Origin: Cryptomeria japonica
Taxonomy: Eukaryota; Streptophyta; Pinopsida; Cupressales; Cupressaceae
Assembly (NCBI RefSeq): GCF_030272615.1
Contig: NC_081411.1
Coordinates: 838,929,388 to 838,993,387, forward strand
Reading direction: 5' to 3'
Length of the DNA: 64,000 bases
In this document: one piece after another, positions 44,276 through 56,600 of the stretch
Numbering within the stretch: the first letter of the stretch is position 1
How the letters are laid out: every line of letters begins with the position of its first letter
Position numbers and translations under genes: made by a program
Notes under the pieces: generated by a model
What the model saw: only the letters and a program-made list of their open reading frames with translations
Databases searched by the model: none
Told to the model about the DNA's origin: nothing

Positions 44276-44700
44276 TTCATAAAAAATGTAGTAAGTACCA
44301 AGACTTGTGGCATGATAGTTGGAGTATGGATCATAATTTATGAATTCATTGAGAAAAACCTCCTATTTTGGTGGAATTTCTCCAGTTAACTCTTCTTCTT
44401 CAAGAAATTGTACCATCTTTCTCTCTTTATTGGAGATGGAGGTATGAGTGGGCTCAAAATTGAGCATGGCCTGATCCACTACATGTTTAGTGTGAAGGGA
44501 TTCTAAAAGGATTTTGAGTTTGGCACCACGCTGAGTATGGAGGATAAGGTGAGACCAGTCTAAGGATAGGTAACCTCCTATTTTGGCAGTGAAGTCTCAA
44601 GAAAGGTAAAGGCCAAAAATAGGGGGAATGTCAATAATTACTACCTCTTGAGTCATGGTGACACTGAGACATGCAAACAATGTTAGCAGATGGCTCTTGA
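44276..44700 (-). pseudogene. Protease-RNase H linker of element E
   Basis: The minus-strand translation runs on with stops (for example KILLESLHTKHVVDQAML, EEEELTGEIPPK). It connects the protease and the upstream RNase H. No domain recognised. Confidence 0.45.
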
Positions 44701-45060
44701 TAAGACCCACAGTCTAAACCTTATTCCCATCTAGTTGCATAACACCCTGATTTAAAGGCTCATATTTGATATTCAAAACCTCAACAATTTTCTTAGGCAT
44801 GATGGTAGTGCTGGCACCAAAATCTATCATAGAATTGTGTAAAATCTTATCCCCTATTATGAGTGTCAAATAGAAAGGATTGGGCTTAGGCTTACCATCT
44901 ACTTGGGATTTAGGAGGTATGACCTCATTTGTCAACACTGTCGGTGAGCGCGATCTATCTATGGGAGATTGAACTCTTTCTTTGTTGACCTGCGCAGAAG
45001 TGGTAGCATTTCCACCAAAGGGTTTACCCACCTTTGACAAAGCTTCTTTCAAATGATTCT
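44701..45060 (-). pseudogene. Element E protease
   Basis: 45052-44714: a Ser/Pro-rich entry, then PNPFYLTLIIGDKILHNSMI, DFGASTTIMPKKIVEVL with the active site as DFGAS in place of DSGAS, and YEPLNQGVMQLDGNKV, the typical flap and tail of plant Gypsy proteases. Confidence 0.8.
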
Positions 45061-46651
45061 TCTACTTTGAGATACTAAGGAGATCCCATAAAGAGATGTT
45101 GGTCAGGGATTTCCTTAACTACTCCACCATGTCTAATACTAACGACACTGATGTCTTCATCTCTCTCAATTTATAGGGAATAAGTTCCTTCCTTGGATAT
45201 CTAATAGAGGCTACAGGTTCTTCAGGAACTTTATCCATGAAGAATCTCCATTGCATGCCTACATTCTCTCCCGTGAAGCACCTCTTCAATCGAAGGTTGT
45301 AATCTGATTGCACTTGAGGAGCCCCCAAGCTTGATGAGGCTGCATCATTGATAAACATGATATCTTCATCCTCCATCTAGAATAATAGTGCATGGTCCGG
45401 AGTGATCTCTACTTCCTGGTCCATTGACATGCCTCGCATTTGTGCAATGAAAGACTCATTGTCCATGCCAGGGTGTGTGTAAGCCGAATCATCTGAAGCC
45501 ATGCCTTGGCTACGTTGATTTGCAACCTTTTATTGTAAATTACCTCTTGGGAAATTCCTTGGGGCATGGGCATTGTTACATGGAAAACACCAATAATTGG
45601 CATCATCCGCTAGATTCTTTTGTCCCACTATCAACTCTTTACCAATGTTAGGGTAGACAGTCTGCAAAGGAATAGGTACCTGAACTATCTGGCCATTCGG
45701 CTGACTTGGGGAAGTTTGGTTATGTGCATATTGGTTTTGCTAATAAGTAGTCCTATTCCCTTAGAAATTATGTTGGAAAGGGGGTCTAGCTAGTGGGATT
45801 TGGTCCCTTTTCAGATTGACAATCTTGTTCGAGAAATATCTCAACAAATTTTTCATATCGCCGACCTCTGCAACCAAGGATGAGGGAGGATGCATACTTT
45901 CTTGTTGGGGACCAAGATACACGTACATGGATTGGGAAGCAAATGAGCTGGGTGCAGCTAGTTTTGGTACTTGATTCGATAGCTCAGGAAAGACCGACAT
46001 GAGTAGTCACAGTGTGAGCTTCCCAACATCACTCAGATTATTTTCTGCCTCGACTGCCAAATGAAATGCTTACTAGAGGGTATTGCCTCCTAGAGATTTA
46101 ATCATAACTGATATGTCAAAGTTGAAGCCCTTCAGATAGAAAATAAATGCCATGTCAGCAAGGGGATGGGCAGACAACAATATTCTTTGCCAAGTCCTTT
46201 GAAACCTTTAATTGAATTCTGTCACCGCTTCTTGAGGGGCTCTCTTTATAGTAATCAATTGATGCATCAAAGATGACCTATCAGCCTTGTCAGAGAATCT
46301 CTAAAAAAAGCAGTCACCCAGCTGATCCCAATTGGCTATAAAAATTGGACCATGAACTACCATGGAGGACAAGCGATGGCTCAAGGGGGATCCAAAGTCG
46401 AGTGTAGAGAGATAACTAAATCGGGTAGTGCGGAGACACCAAGTGTCTTTTCCTTTGCACGATGGATGGTAGGGCCAAGAAGAATGAAACACCATAAAAA
46501 ACCCGAGCCATGCGACAACTCTGTGTTCTCTCAACTCCGAACAAGAAAAGAAAGTGCCTAGAGGCAACACTGAGATGACACCTGGCTCATGCACTTTCGC
46601 ATGGGAAGCATAGCTGGAAAATCAAAAGGAACAGGTGCCACTCGATCAAAA
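45061..46651 (-). pseudogene. Element E gag and gag-pol linker
   Basis: Pieces in order: 46594-46301 (ends with HGPIFIANWDQLGDCFF; its upstream half may be off-frame), a gag-domain-like stretch about 46300-46050 (RAPQEAVTEFN, then DMAFIFYLKGFN), 46000-45761 (coiled region DMKNLLRYFSNKIVNLKRDQ), a knuckle-like CFPCNNAHAPRNFP at about 45570 with the last Cys changed to Phe, and 45376-45119 (LRLKRCFTGENV, RYPRKELIPYKLREMK). Frame breaks are frequent, so the start is unsure. Confidence 0.6.
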
Positions 46652-46799
46652 TGTCGCCTATGGAAGACCCAAAAATAATGTTAACAGTCACAAAAGTACA
46701 AGGAATACCCCTCACAAATAAAAGAGAGAAAATGAGGATAAGAATCCCCCCAATGAATAAGTAGCTTTTGTGTCAATGATGAATGTTAGAAGATAAAAC
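46652..46799 (-). repeat. Probable start of element E 5' LTR (interrupted)
   Basis: The plus strand changes at TGTCGCCTATGG. The preceding minus-strand sequence TTTTGATCGAGTGGCACCTG resembles the PBS neighbourhood of A (TTTTGGCACGCTCGGTG). No second copy is in the window to prove it. Insertion I cuts it at 46799. Confidence 0.4.
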
Positions 46800-49316
46800 T
46801 GTTGGCATTGTGTTGTCATTGATGTCAACTAGTATAGCATGACTGGTATGGGAGATTGAAGTGTATTGGTGACATTGATGTCAGCTAGTATTGCAGGTCA
46901 TCGGTACACAATTCAATGTTGGCATGTGTTGTAGACATGCATAGGAGACTGGTATGATATAACAACCAGTAAATGATGACATATATAAGTGGGCAAGACG
47001 TTGGGCTATTGATTGTGATGAAGAGGGGGAATGTTATCAAGAATCACATCAACACCAGAGGAGAAGTATGTGCAGGTCACCAGTATGCTATTAGATGTCA
47101 ATCTGTAGGACTCCCACCGAATGAAGATATTATTGATAGTGTCTATGCCCAAACTGGATCACATGTGCCTATTTGAAGATATGCTGCTCAAATAGGGAAG
47201 CCACATTGGTGTAATGTAGGATGCAGATGACAAGGATCCACTCCCATCAATAAGTGGATCTTATCTCCTATTATGCAAGGGGTGCATCATAGTTCTCTGA
47301 GATAAGGCAAAAGAGTTAAAGGCAGGTGATTGAAGGCTCACACCGGATCTACTGGTGAATCACAGAGATGCCTCAAGTGCATGAAATCAAAGATATGCAC
47401 TGAGCTGACAGAGAAGGCATGATGGGTTACTGAGATAGATGAAGAGTGAGGGGTTTTTCACTTAAACAAATGAGTTTGCCACCTTGAAAAACTGGTTAAG
47501 AGAAGAACCTACCAAATATTGAAGAAGGCAAAAGGTTGAGTAGTTGCAAATAGAGAGTGCAACCAGACTTAAAATGGAGAAAGGTATTGTTGTAGATGAA
47601 AATAGATGAAGTTTGATGTCACTAGTGTGCATGATATCTTACCTGTTTACATGCAGAAGATACTACTGGTATAGAGGACAACTAGTAAGGTGACAAAGTC
47701 TAGATGCAGAAGGCTCCCATCTATTGAAGATGCGCATGAGGTAGGTTGGCAAGTGTGCTGACTGGTTTAGGTGCTCCACTGGAAGAGAAGAAAGGTGCAA
47801 GGTTGATGACAAACTAATTAGGGTATAACCGAAAGGGTTTGTGAATTGGTAGATGAACCCAATTATGTGGTTGGTCGCTGATCCTGTCCGAACTGACATA
47901 GAGGTGTAGCTGAGATGGATATCGATAGTAATGCCACATGGAGTTGAAGTGGAAATCATGCATGCACAAGTTGATGTGGTGTATTGGTGAAGTGTTTGTC
48001 GGTGAGGTAGATGGTGGTAGGTCGACATTTATGTCAACTATGTGATTCATGGGATGTGTAGCAGAGATTTATAGCTTGATAAAGAATGAAGATCTGCATG
48101 ATGCTATAACCAAGGAAGGATATCTAGTTGCAGATCTGACCTAGAGAAGGCAAACAAGGGATCATTCAATATGATTGACATAAGTAGGTCGAGTAACAAA
48201 GCTATGTTTGCTAAACTTAGCAAACATGTATTGGAAGCCATGAGATTGGCAGAGTTTGATTGATTTGTTGCAAGTGGTCAATCTCTAGAAGGAGATCTGA
48301 TTGGAATTGGTTTGCCTTGAGGTTGATGAAGAAACCCTAACCACCTGAAGTTTGAATTGGTTTTTGGTAGGAAGACTTGTTTATAAATATGCAAGTCAAA
48401 ATCGATGAAAGTGTGCTACTGGATGATGTTGCCAGTAGATGTGATTCTAGTTGAAAGATAAGTGTGCTAACAAAGAGATGATCTAATTGTGAATATGAAG
48501 CAACTAATAATTTGAAGGTAAACTGGTGGAAGGGTTTAGCAGAGGTTTAATTGGTAAGGCCAGAGCAACTGGTAAACTACAAAAGTGCATTAGTGAAGTC
48601 AATCGGTAGTTGTAGAACCAACAGGAAGGAAAATAAGAGTGAAGTGGTGGAGAGTGAGTTTTAGAAGAGAGCCAGTAAACCAGAAGTAGAGTAGAAGGAG
48701 AAGAGAGAAAGAGAATAGGGAACCGATAACCAGTTGTAGAGACAAACAATTGGTAGAGTTTAAACTAGTAAGGTAGCAACAGTATAAGAAGAGGAACAAA
48801 GAGAGTAATAGAGGAGATCCAACATGATAGAGTTTGAGTACCAGAAGATCAAATCAAAGAGATTAGAGAACCGACAAGTTAGAGGATAAGTAATACCAAC
48901 AAGGTGAAGTATATTCAGTGGTTGCAAGACTCACTTGTAACCAGACTACTACTATTGCATTTGATATTCATTGTAGATAACTGAGTTGGAGCTCAGTAAA
49001 GGGGTTGGTGTTTCTTGGGTTGGTGCTCCTTGGGTTGGTGCCCTAAACATTGTAATCATATTTTCATTGTGAGGCTAGATTGGAGCAATAGACTCCAACA
49101 ACATTTCTCACTGAGGTTTTTTCCATCTTGGGTTTTCCTCGTATATACAAGTGTTATGTGTGGTGCTTTTTTGTGGTTACATTCTATAATCTCTTTATCC
49201 TAATGGTAGGTTAACTTAGCTTTAGATTGTTAACCACTAATCATTCTTAGTGTGGAAAGGGTAAAAAGTGGAACCACTGATTCACCCCCCCTCTCAGTGG
49301 CATCTTGTGTCCAATA
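46800..49316 (+). mobile_element. Element I: 2.5-kb solo LTR or similar insertion
   Basis: It starts TGTTGGCATTG and ends CCAATA, a near-perfect inverted terminus (TGTTGG / CCAACA with one change). The flanks are AAAAC (46795-46799) and AAACC (49317-49321), or a 7-bp ATAAAAC on both sides if the end is placed at 49313. Near the right end it has a GGTTGGTGCCCTAAACATTG and CACCCCCCCTCTCAGTGGC stretch seen in some plant Copia LTRs. It contains repeated CTGGTA/AGTGGTAT-like short motifs. No coding domain, and the ORFs inside are not credible. Confidence 0.6.
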
Positions 49317-51390
49317 AAACCATAATCCACTATCTGCAAATAACATTTCTCCCCTTTGAAAGAAACCAATCTACTAGACATAGGAGAAGCCACTCCCATA
49401 AAATGGAAAATGTAGGAATTCAATTCTAAATTGTATGTGCCTCTGGAAACTACTCAAATGTTGCTCTTTGTCCATGATAAATGATGATGCCACAAAAAAT
49501 TAGGTACATGACCAATCAATGTAGGAGGTGAAAAATCAAGACTCTGCAAAAGATGATGAAGAACAAGATCCATAGGTGATAAAGATGAGCTGACAAAACT
49601 GATGTGGTATCAACAAAGAGGAGATGAATGTCCTCAAAATAATCCTCTAGATCTGCAATATGAGACTCCATAAACAAGGATAAAATATTTGTAATCTATA
49701 CGAATCCCAGGTAGCTACATTAGGAAGAAAAATATCATGTTGCACTGAATCAATGGTGACTGTGCATGAGCCAATGGTAATATGATCAAGAACAATAGAA
49801 GATGAAGATGATTGAGATGGGATTTGAATGTGAGGAGTAGGAACATGAAGATAGGCCTCTGATTCATTAGAACATGCAAGAGGTATAATATACTCAAGCT
49901 CCTCTATAGTATCATCATAATAGGTCATGAAATTTGCATGTGCAAGGGGAAGAAGACAATGTGTTGCAAGATCCTATAGAAATGGAGAGATACGAGGGTC
50001 TCTAAAGATCTCCCAAACGCGATTCTAAAGTGTACGAAGGCACTCAAGGTCTGATATAGCACACATAGTGTCAAAATAAATACTAGAACTAATCACACCT
50101 ACAACATGGTCTAAGATATTACCCCTAGTTGATTTACTTCTTGAAGTTGGTTCAGGTATGAATCCATACAAATAAGGCAACATATCTAGCCACCTGAGAT
50201 GTGTCAGGATGCCATGATGCCAAGACTCATAATTTCCCTTAGCTAGTTAAAAAACTAAATGATGAACATGGAAACCCATGATACCTCCTCAAATGAAATT
50301 ATCAGACCTTAAGAATCTCAAATAATGTAGAGAACTTCAAATGAAACTCTATCTAACAAATAAATCCATCCCAAGTACCAAAACATCAATTTACCAGAAA
50401 GTGAAAACACAAAAATATAAATAAAGTGTACCTAGAGAATAATTTAGAAAAATAGACTTGAGATCTAGATAAAGGACTCTAAGATATTTTTGACAATGTA
50501 TGGAAGTCAAAAAATAGAGTCTGGATGTGCAAGATATGGCCCTAGAAGTGCAAAAATGAAGGCTGACTTTGGAGACCTAGTACAAAAAAATGGTGTAGAA
50601 ATTGATCAAACCTAGAACCAGGTTAGCTTGAAACAAAATATACCTTCCGAACCAAAAAAACACATGCTGATCCACTCCAAGAGAAAGAGGGGACCAAAAC
50701 ACATCTTTGAAAGATCAATTCACCAATTTGCAATCACCAAAACATAACAAACAACACATCAACACACTATGCATCAATACAAGAAATTAACAATCAAAAC
50801 ATATCCTCCAATGCAAATAACTTAAATCTGGATCTCTACAAACTATGGTGAGACCCATAACACATCAAATAATCCTCCACAAATAATATCCAGACCCAAG
50901 GATGGGTCTAGCATACAATATCACAATTAGCTATGAACAATGCCACAACATCCGAAGAAAACAACAATATTTCCAAACCATGTGCAAAACTATCATATCC
51001 ATGATACCAAAACTATATCCAAAGAAGATAACAACAATAAAAAACATCAAAAACACTTTCTAGACTCGAACACTTTTGAAACAACCAATAGAACAACTGC
51101 AACACCAACACAACAAGATATCTCTACACCACAAACTTTTCAGACCAACACCAATCTGGAACAACAAGTTTAAAATCAATGATAACCACAACAACACATA
51201 CTTCCAACAATTTCACCCTTTTTCATCGATGACTACACTTGATAAAACTAAACTCAACCTGTAACCAAACCTTGAAAAATCCACAAAATAATACTACTCA
51301 ATATCTCTCCAGAATGGAATCTCTCCACTACTCAACTCTTCCTCTATCAAAATTATCTAAAAAATGACTAATCTTTCCCTCAAAGCTACA
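49317..51390. other. Unassigned sequence, includes the probable Copia 3' LTR start
   Basis: On the minus strand the Copia polypurine tract (51391-51407) is followed by TGTAGCTTTGAGGG, so a Copia 3' LTR should start at 51390 and run down. I cannot find its other end. 50270-51390 is A-rich and has ACAACAACAC-like motifs. 49640-50260 holds a decayed ORF listed separately. 49321-49640 has nothing I recognise. Confidence 0.4.
49647..50262 (-). pseudogene. Decayed ORF of unknown family, faintly gag-like
   Basis: A minus-strand frame with only a few stops: WHHGILTHLRWLDMLPYLYG, RGNILDHVVGVISSSIYFD, then RVWEIFRDPRISPFLQDLAT (stop read through) and the open part 49928-49647 with TIEELEYIIPLACSNESEAY. 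The W-rich entry loosely recalls Copia gag (UBN2), but no knuckle follows. I do not recognise it with certainty. Confidence 0.3.
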
Positions 51391-51407
51391 ATCTCTCCCC
51401 CTTTTCC
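51391..51407 (-). other. Polypurine tract of the Copia remnant
   Basis: The minus strand reads GGAAAAGGGGGAGAGAT before TGTAGCTTTG. It lies 135 bp downstream of the Copia pol end, as expected. Confidence 0.55.
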
Positions 51408-51540
51408 ATCAAGGACAAAGGCCATAACAACACTACACACACCACCATGCCCCTTGAGAGCAGCCACAACATCATTCTAGGAAAAGAAATAGGCATGAAA
51501 GCTCCCCTTGGAAAGATGCATCTCCATAATGCACCTAGCA

Positions 51541-52437
51541 AGAAGGAGGGGTAATAACCCCAAGCTTCTCCTGAAGAAACTCAAATGTATCTTTTTCCAA
51601 TGCCTTAGTGAAAATATTTGTAAGCTACTCTTTTGTAGAAATGTATTCTAATCAAACTTCCTTCTCAACAACTTTCTCTCTTAAGTAATGATATTTGATT
51701 GAAATGTGTTCTGTTCTTGAATGTATAACTAGATATTCAAAATGTTTATTGCACTTGTATTGTCACACATAATAGGAATTGCTTCATCATATGTTACCTT
51801 GATATCTTTAAGTCCATCTCATCGACATCACTTGAGTACAACAAGATATTGTTGCAATATACTCTACTTTAGCAACAGATCTAGGGAAACTAAATCTTGT
51901 TTCTTATTGAACCAGGAGACCAATTTGTCCCCTAAAAAGAAAGCACCACCACTAGTACTCTTTCAATCATCAACACTTCTAGCCAAATCTGTATCAGTAT
52001 AAGCTTTCAACATGAAATATCCACCTTTTTGGTACCAAAGTCTAAAGTCCATGGTACCTTTCAAATATCTAAAAATTCTTTTCACATATTTCTCACGTGT
52101 CACATTCGGATTTGCTTGAAATCTAGCCACCAAATGAACAACTTGCATGATATATGGTCTACATGTAGTCAAATATAACAATCCACCAATAATCGACGTA
52201 TACTTCTTCTATTCACCCTTCAGAGACTCATCATATTTTCTCAACTTGCATCTAATGGTTAATGGAGTTGTAATCAATTTGCAATCATCAAAACCAAATT
52301 TCTTCAACGTCTCTTTCACACTTATGCTTTGTGAGATAAAAATTTCGTCTTCATATTGAACAACTTGCAACCCAAGAAAGAAAGACAACTCACCAATAAT
52401 TGACATCTCAAATTTTATTTGCATCTCTTTAGAAAAC
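51541..52437 (-). pseudogene. Copia pol remnant: RT C-terminus and RNase H
   Basis: 52424-52209 reads FEMSIIGELSFFLGLQVVQY and FISQSISVKETLKKFGFDD, then 52181-51963 YLTTCRPYIMQVVHLVARFQ and KRIFRYLKGTMDFRLWYQKG, the RT-RNase H connection of Ty1/Copia. 51960-51560 continues, broken, with GGAFFLGDKLVSWFNKKQ, IPIMCDNTSAINI and ALEKDTFEFLQEKLGVI, the RNase H and pol end. The RT YVDD part is missing, cut at about 52437 where the LTR of element D begins. Confidence 0.88.
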
Positions 52438-52439
52438 TA

Positions 52440-53532
52440 TCTAAAGAGGGGAAAACATATTAGAAGGTTAAATGATCAAAACATAACAAAATAAACCTAG
52501 AAAATGCTAAAATAGCATGAAAAGACCATTTTACCTTGCTATTTTACCTTCTCCTTTAGATTGAGCTTGATGAAGTGAAGACGCCCCTTGATAATGCTCC
52601 ACTTGATGTGCTCCTTTGATTGCTAGATGTGGATGGCTCTCCAATGATGTGCACAACATGAAATGGATTTCAGGAGGATGATAAGGATGAAAATGATGAA
52701 GCTGCCAAGATGATTTCCTGGGTTAAAAGGGGCAACATAAGCTTATTGGATTTCGAGATGTTCAAATGAAGGGATGGAGCCCTTTTATTTATAGGAAGAG
52801 GAGAGAAAAATGGATGGCTAGGATGGATTTGAGATGAAGGGCTAAGATTTACTTGTGAGCTCACACAAGCTCCAAGAGAGGGTGTGGAGACCAAGAAATA
52901 TGCCTTAAAGGCATTTTGTATCTCCACAGTCCACAAGGTGCATTGGAGGAGTTAAAAAATTCTCCCAAAAAGGATATTATGGGGATTGGAGGAATAAAAA
53001 AGGAATTAAAAATTCCTTGAGAGAGGGGATACTTGGAGGAATGTGAGATTTCGAAAATCTTACATTCACCTAGGAAAAGATTATTTAAAAGCAAGGAGTT
53101 GACTTTGTGCCTAATCATGACAATTAGCCATTAATGATTCATTAGGAGGGGGATTGGAGGAAATGTTAGGTGGGATTAGGATTAGACTAGGAGAGAGAAT
53201 GAGTGGAGGGAATAAAAAATTAGAAGAATAATGTTAAGTGAGTTTAGGGAGTTTCTAGAAGAATTTGTTAGGTTAATGATGAATTAAGAAGATGATTTGT
53301 AGGAATCATGTAGGTTAACTAATTAATTGAAATTAATTAGCTAAGAGGAAGATTTGTGAGGATTTGATTTTTTAGAAGAATAAAGGAAGGGATTGATTTA
53401 TTAAATAAATCAATCACATGCTATAGTGACAATATTAATTATATTTAATTAATATTGAGGAGAATTTGAATTAACATAATTAATTAATTAATTATGTGAG
53501 GCATTAAAAATAATTATTTTTAAGTGTCTACA
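52440..53532 (-). repeat. Element D 3' LTR
   Basis: The right end AAGTGTCTACA followed by the polypurine tract is clear. The left end lies between about 52438 and 52470 and is not fixed, because no second copy is in the window. A TATA box on the minus strand reads CCTATAAATAAAAGG (52781-52795). The ORFs inside are not supported. Confidence 0.75.
52781..52795 (-). promoter_or_regulatory. TATA box in element D 3' LTR
   Basis: The minus strand reads CCTATAAATAAAAGG. It lies about 740 bp from the U3 terminus and 340 bp from the other end. Predicted only. Confidence 0.5.
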
Positions 53533-53546
53533 TTTTGCCCCTCTTT
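53533..53546 (-). other. Polypurine tract of element D
   Basis: The minus strand reads AAAGAGGGGCAAAA before TGTAGACACTT. Identical to that of element A. Confidence 0.85.
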
Positions 53547-53755
53547 GAAGTGAGGTGTGATGATGCATTGATTCAAAGAATAATCTTGTTTTGATGTTGA
53601 TATTGGTTTGATAGGATGCCTTGGCTCTTGATTGATAGATTACGGTATGGTGATGCCCGCTCGGGAAATCAGTTGAGGTAATTGATCTTTGGAGTTTTGT
53701 GAGATTGATTTCCTGATAGATTTGATTTGATTTGATTGATAAGATCTAGATTCAG

Positions 53756-54335
53756 TCTGGTTTTAGGAAGGATTCATCCTATATAAGACAAACATGATCA
53801 AAGCATCTGGTTTTAGGAAGGATTCATCCTGTATAAGACAAACATGATCAAAATGTTTGGTTTTAGGAAGGATTCATTCTGTGTAAGACATGATCGATCA
53901 CAATGTCTGGTTTCAGGAAGGATTCATCCTGTATAAGACATGATCGATCACAATGTCTGGTTTCAGGAAGGATTCATCTTGTATAAGACAAACATGATCA
54001 AAGCGTCTGGTTTTAGGAAGGATTCATCCTGTATAAGACATGATCGATCGCAACATCTGGTTTCAGGAAGGATTCATCTTGTATAAGACATGATCGATCA
54101 CAATGTCTAGTTTCAGGAAGGATTCATCTTGCATAAGACATGATAGGAGTGTTTGGTTTCAAGAAGGATACATCCTGTATAAGACATGATCGATCACAAC
54201 ATCTGGTTTCAGGAAGGATTCATCCTGTATAAGACATGAACGATCACGTCTAGTTTCAGGAATGATTCATCCTGTATAAGACATCATCAAAGCATCTGGT
54301 TTTAGGAAGGATACATCCTATATAAGACATGAATC
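53756..54335. repeat. Tandem array, 12 units of about 48 bp
   Basis: The unit is TCTGGTTT(T/C)AGGAAGGATTCATCCTGTATAAGACA followed by a variable ATGATCGATCACAATG or AACATGATCAAAGCG part. I count twelve units of 46-50 bp, with two alternating tail types. Each unit has the palindrome AGGATTCATCCT and many have TGATCGATCA. It is in the 3' region of element D, before the integrase end. Confidence 0.92.
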
Positions 54336-55495
54336 AGAATCCAAATTGATTATGTGAGGAAAAATAGAGGAATAAAAATTAGGGTGGAAGGGATAAATGA
54401 GGAAGATATATGAAGTAGTCATGAGGTATTTGGAAAGAAGAATAAGAGATGCGAGACCGCGAAGGAAAATGGGGGCAATTGAGAACTCCATGGGATTATT
54501 GAGTTTAGGATTTGATGGAATGATGGTGAGATTTTGTGCTAAACAAATGTGGAGAGCCAACCTAGTTTGATGTTTCCCTAAGTGACTTGCACCACTGATT
54601 ATATAAATCAGGATGCCATGAGAAACCCAGGGCGTGGACTGACTCGGTAGACAAACGGGAATTTCTTGCACACAACAATGCAAGTGTTAAGAAACACTAA
54701 TACAAAATTGTGGGTTTGTGCAAGGAAACCCTCAAACACACTGATACCTCTTGTACATGAGAAGGTAAGTGTTGGTAAACACTAGTACCAGGTCACCGGT
54801 TTATACAAGAAGAATCCAAAACATTCTGTACTATGAAATATGCCCCAGTATGCGCCTATCATAACGTACCTAGATATGAAAGAATCCAGGCAGTTGTAAA
54901 TAGTGGCAGTCATAGGGCAAAGATGCAAGTCTATATGAAAAGATCTAACAAAATCTAACAAGTCTCTTCCTTGTGACCAAATGATACCTCTTGCCAAGAG
55001 TAGAACTAGGATGTACTTGGGATTGTTGCTCAAGACTTCTTGAAGCTTACACAGAGGCATAAAAGCTCACTTTCAATGGGACATTCCCTATTCATGACTT
55101 AGGTGAAGACTCATCATCATACACATGTTTTATTAGGAGGTAGAAAAGAAGGAATGTTGCGCATGGGTGGGCTAGATGGCGGATGATTTGTAGTATCAAC
55201 ATGATAGACAGTGGATCTAGTTATTTACCTTGGCGCTTGCACAGAGGTTTTCACCAAGGTACTTGTCCATAGCGCCACCAAGTGGTTTTCACTAATGGAC
55301 GAATTGTTTTTCTTTCTTTTTCTTTCTTTTTTAATATTTTTTTTTTTTTGTGTCATAAGGCGCCTGTTTTCCAGGTTTTCACCAAAATGACGTTTTTTTC
55401 AGGATCTTTTTTTTGATTTAAAATTTTTTTTTTTTCTTGATTTTTAATTTTTTTTGACCATTTAAGACTTTTTGAGGACTAAGCATAAAATATTT
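54336..55495. other. Non-coding 3' region of element D
   Basis: 54336-55220 has repeated ACAAGAGGTATCAGTG / GTGTTTACCAACACT-like pairs near 54670-54790 and no gene that I can support. 55225-55400 has the GGTTTTCACC / GTACTTG module shared with A and B, followed by T-tracts. Confidence 0.55.
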
Positions 55496-56600
55496 TGAGG
55501 TGGATGATATTCATTGGATCATCCAAAGGATCGCCTTCAAGAGTAGCCAACTGATAAGCTCTTGATCCATATTTTGCTGTGATTACATATAGTCCAAGCC
55601 AATTAGGCTCGAACTTGCCTTTCTTTTCTCTTTCTTGTAGATTTTTCTAATTCTCCATGAGGACAAGATCACCAACTTGGAATTCTCGGGTTCTGACTTT
55701 TTTATGATAACTCATGCGCAGATGGTTTTGATATACCTGAAGATGATTCAAGGCCTTGAGGTGCCTTTCATCTAACAATTCTAGCTCTTGTAAGTGAGCA
55801 ATTCTATATTCTTCTTTTGGTAGGATGTTTTGCAGCGATACCCTTAGAGAGGGGATCTCGATCTCAAGGGGAAGGATGGCTTCAGAACCAAATACTAGGG
55901 AATAAGGAGTGGTGCCTGTGGGGGTGCGGTAGGCCCACAATGCAAGATGGATTTGGAGGTGCCAATCATAGCCCACTTCATTGACTATCTTTTTGAGGAT
56001 TTTTATTAGGGTTTTATTAGAAGCCTCAGCTTGGCCATTGCCTTGGGGGTAATATGGAGTGGAGAAGCGGTGTTGGATGTTGAATTTTTGGTAGAGTTCT
56101 TTGACATCCTGGTTTTTAAATTATTTACCATTATCTATGATGATAAATTTTGGGATGCCATACCGACAGATTAGGTAGTTCAGGATGAATTTGGATATTT
56201 GCTTGCCGGTGGTGAGAGTAAGAAGGATAGCCACTACCCACTTGGTGAAGTATTCGGTGGCAGTGATAATGAATTTATGTCTATTGGAAGATGAAGGGTG
56301 GATTTTCCCAATGAGATCGAGCCCCCACTATGAGAAGGGCTATGGTGTAATGAATGGCTGCAATTCTTGTGATGGTGCATGAATCTTGTCACCATGTTGC
56401 TGGCAAGGGATGCATTTCTTCACATGGTTGTATGCATCTTCTTCCATTTTAGGCCAATAGTATCCTGTTCTCAAAATTTTTTTAGCCAATGTGAGTCCAC
56501 TTGAGTGTGCCCCACAGATACCCTCATGTACTTCACGTAATGCCCATTCTTCTTCTTGTTTATCTAAACACCTTAGGAGGGAACCATCAAAATGCCTTCT
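55496..56600 (-). pseudogene. Element D integrase
   Basis: The finger is in 56600-56390 (EVHEGICGAHSSG, CIPCQQHGD), the core around 56330-55980: LDLIGKIHPSSSN, IIIDNGK with the second Asp, and GNGQAEASNKTL with Glu, so DDE is kept. 55976-55647 is open: LWAYRTPTGTTPYSLVFGSE, PLEIEIPSLRVSL, then FQVGDLVLMEN. The tail to 55496 has GKFEPNWLGLYVI and LEGDPLDDPMN. A few stops, including one after LVLMEN, make it a pseudogene. Confidence 0.88.

Larger units (their letters stand above)
40979..46651 (-). mobile_element. Element E: old Tat-like Ty3/Gypsy retrotransposon, partial
   Basis: Gag, protease, an RNase H, RT, RNase H and integrase are readable in that order on the minus strand, all with stops and shifts. 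It was the target of element A, since the sequence left of 427 joins 40979. Its 3' LTR would be left of the window. The 5' LTR probably starts at 46652. The decay is heavier than in A, C or D, consistent with greater age. Confidence 0.82.

Noticed and set aside
51391-53546. Copia remnant and element D LTR as parts of one element
   Set aside because: The Copia frame is cut inside RT while the D LTR has a Gypsy-type tract and a Tat-type pol behind it.
53756-54335. CRISPR-like array of about 48-bp units
   Set aside because: Units are adjoining tandem copies with graded divergence, without unique spacers or cas genes, and in a plant retrotransposon.
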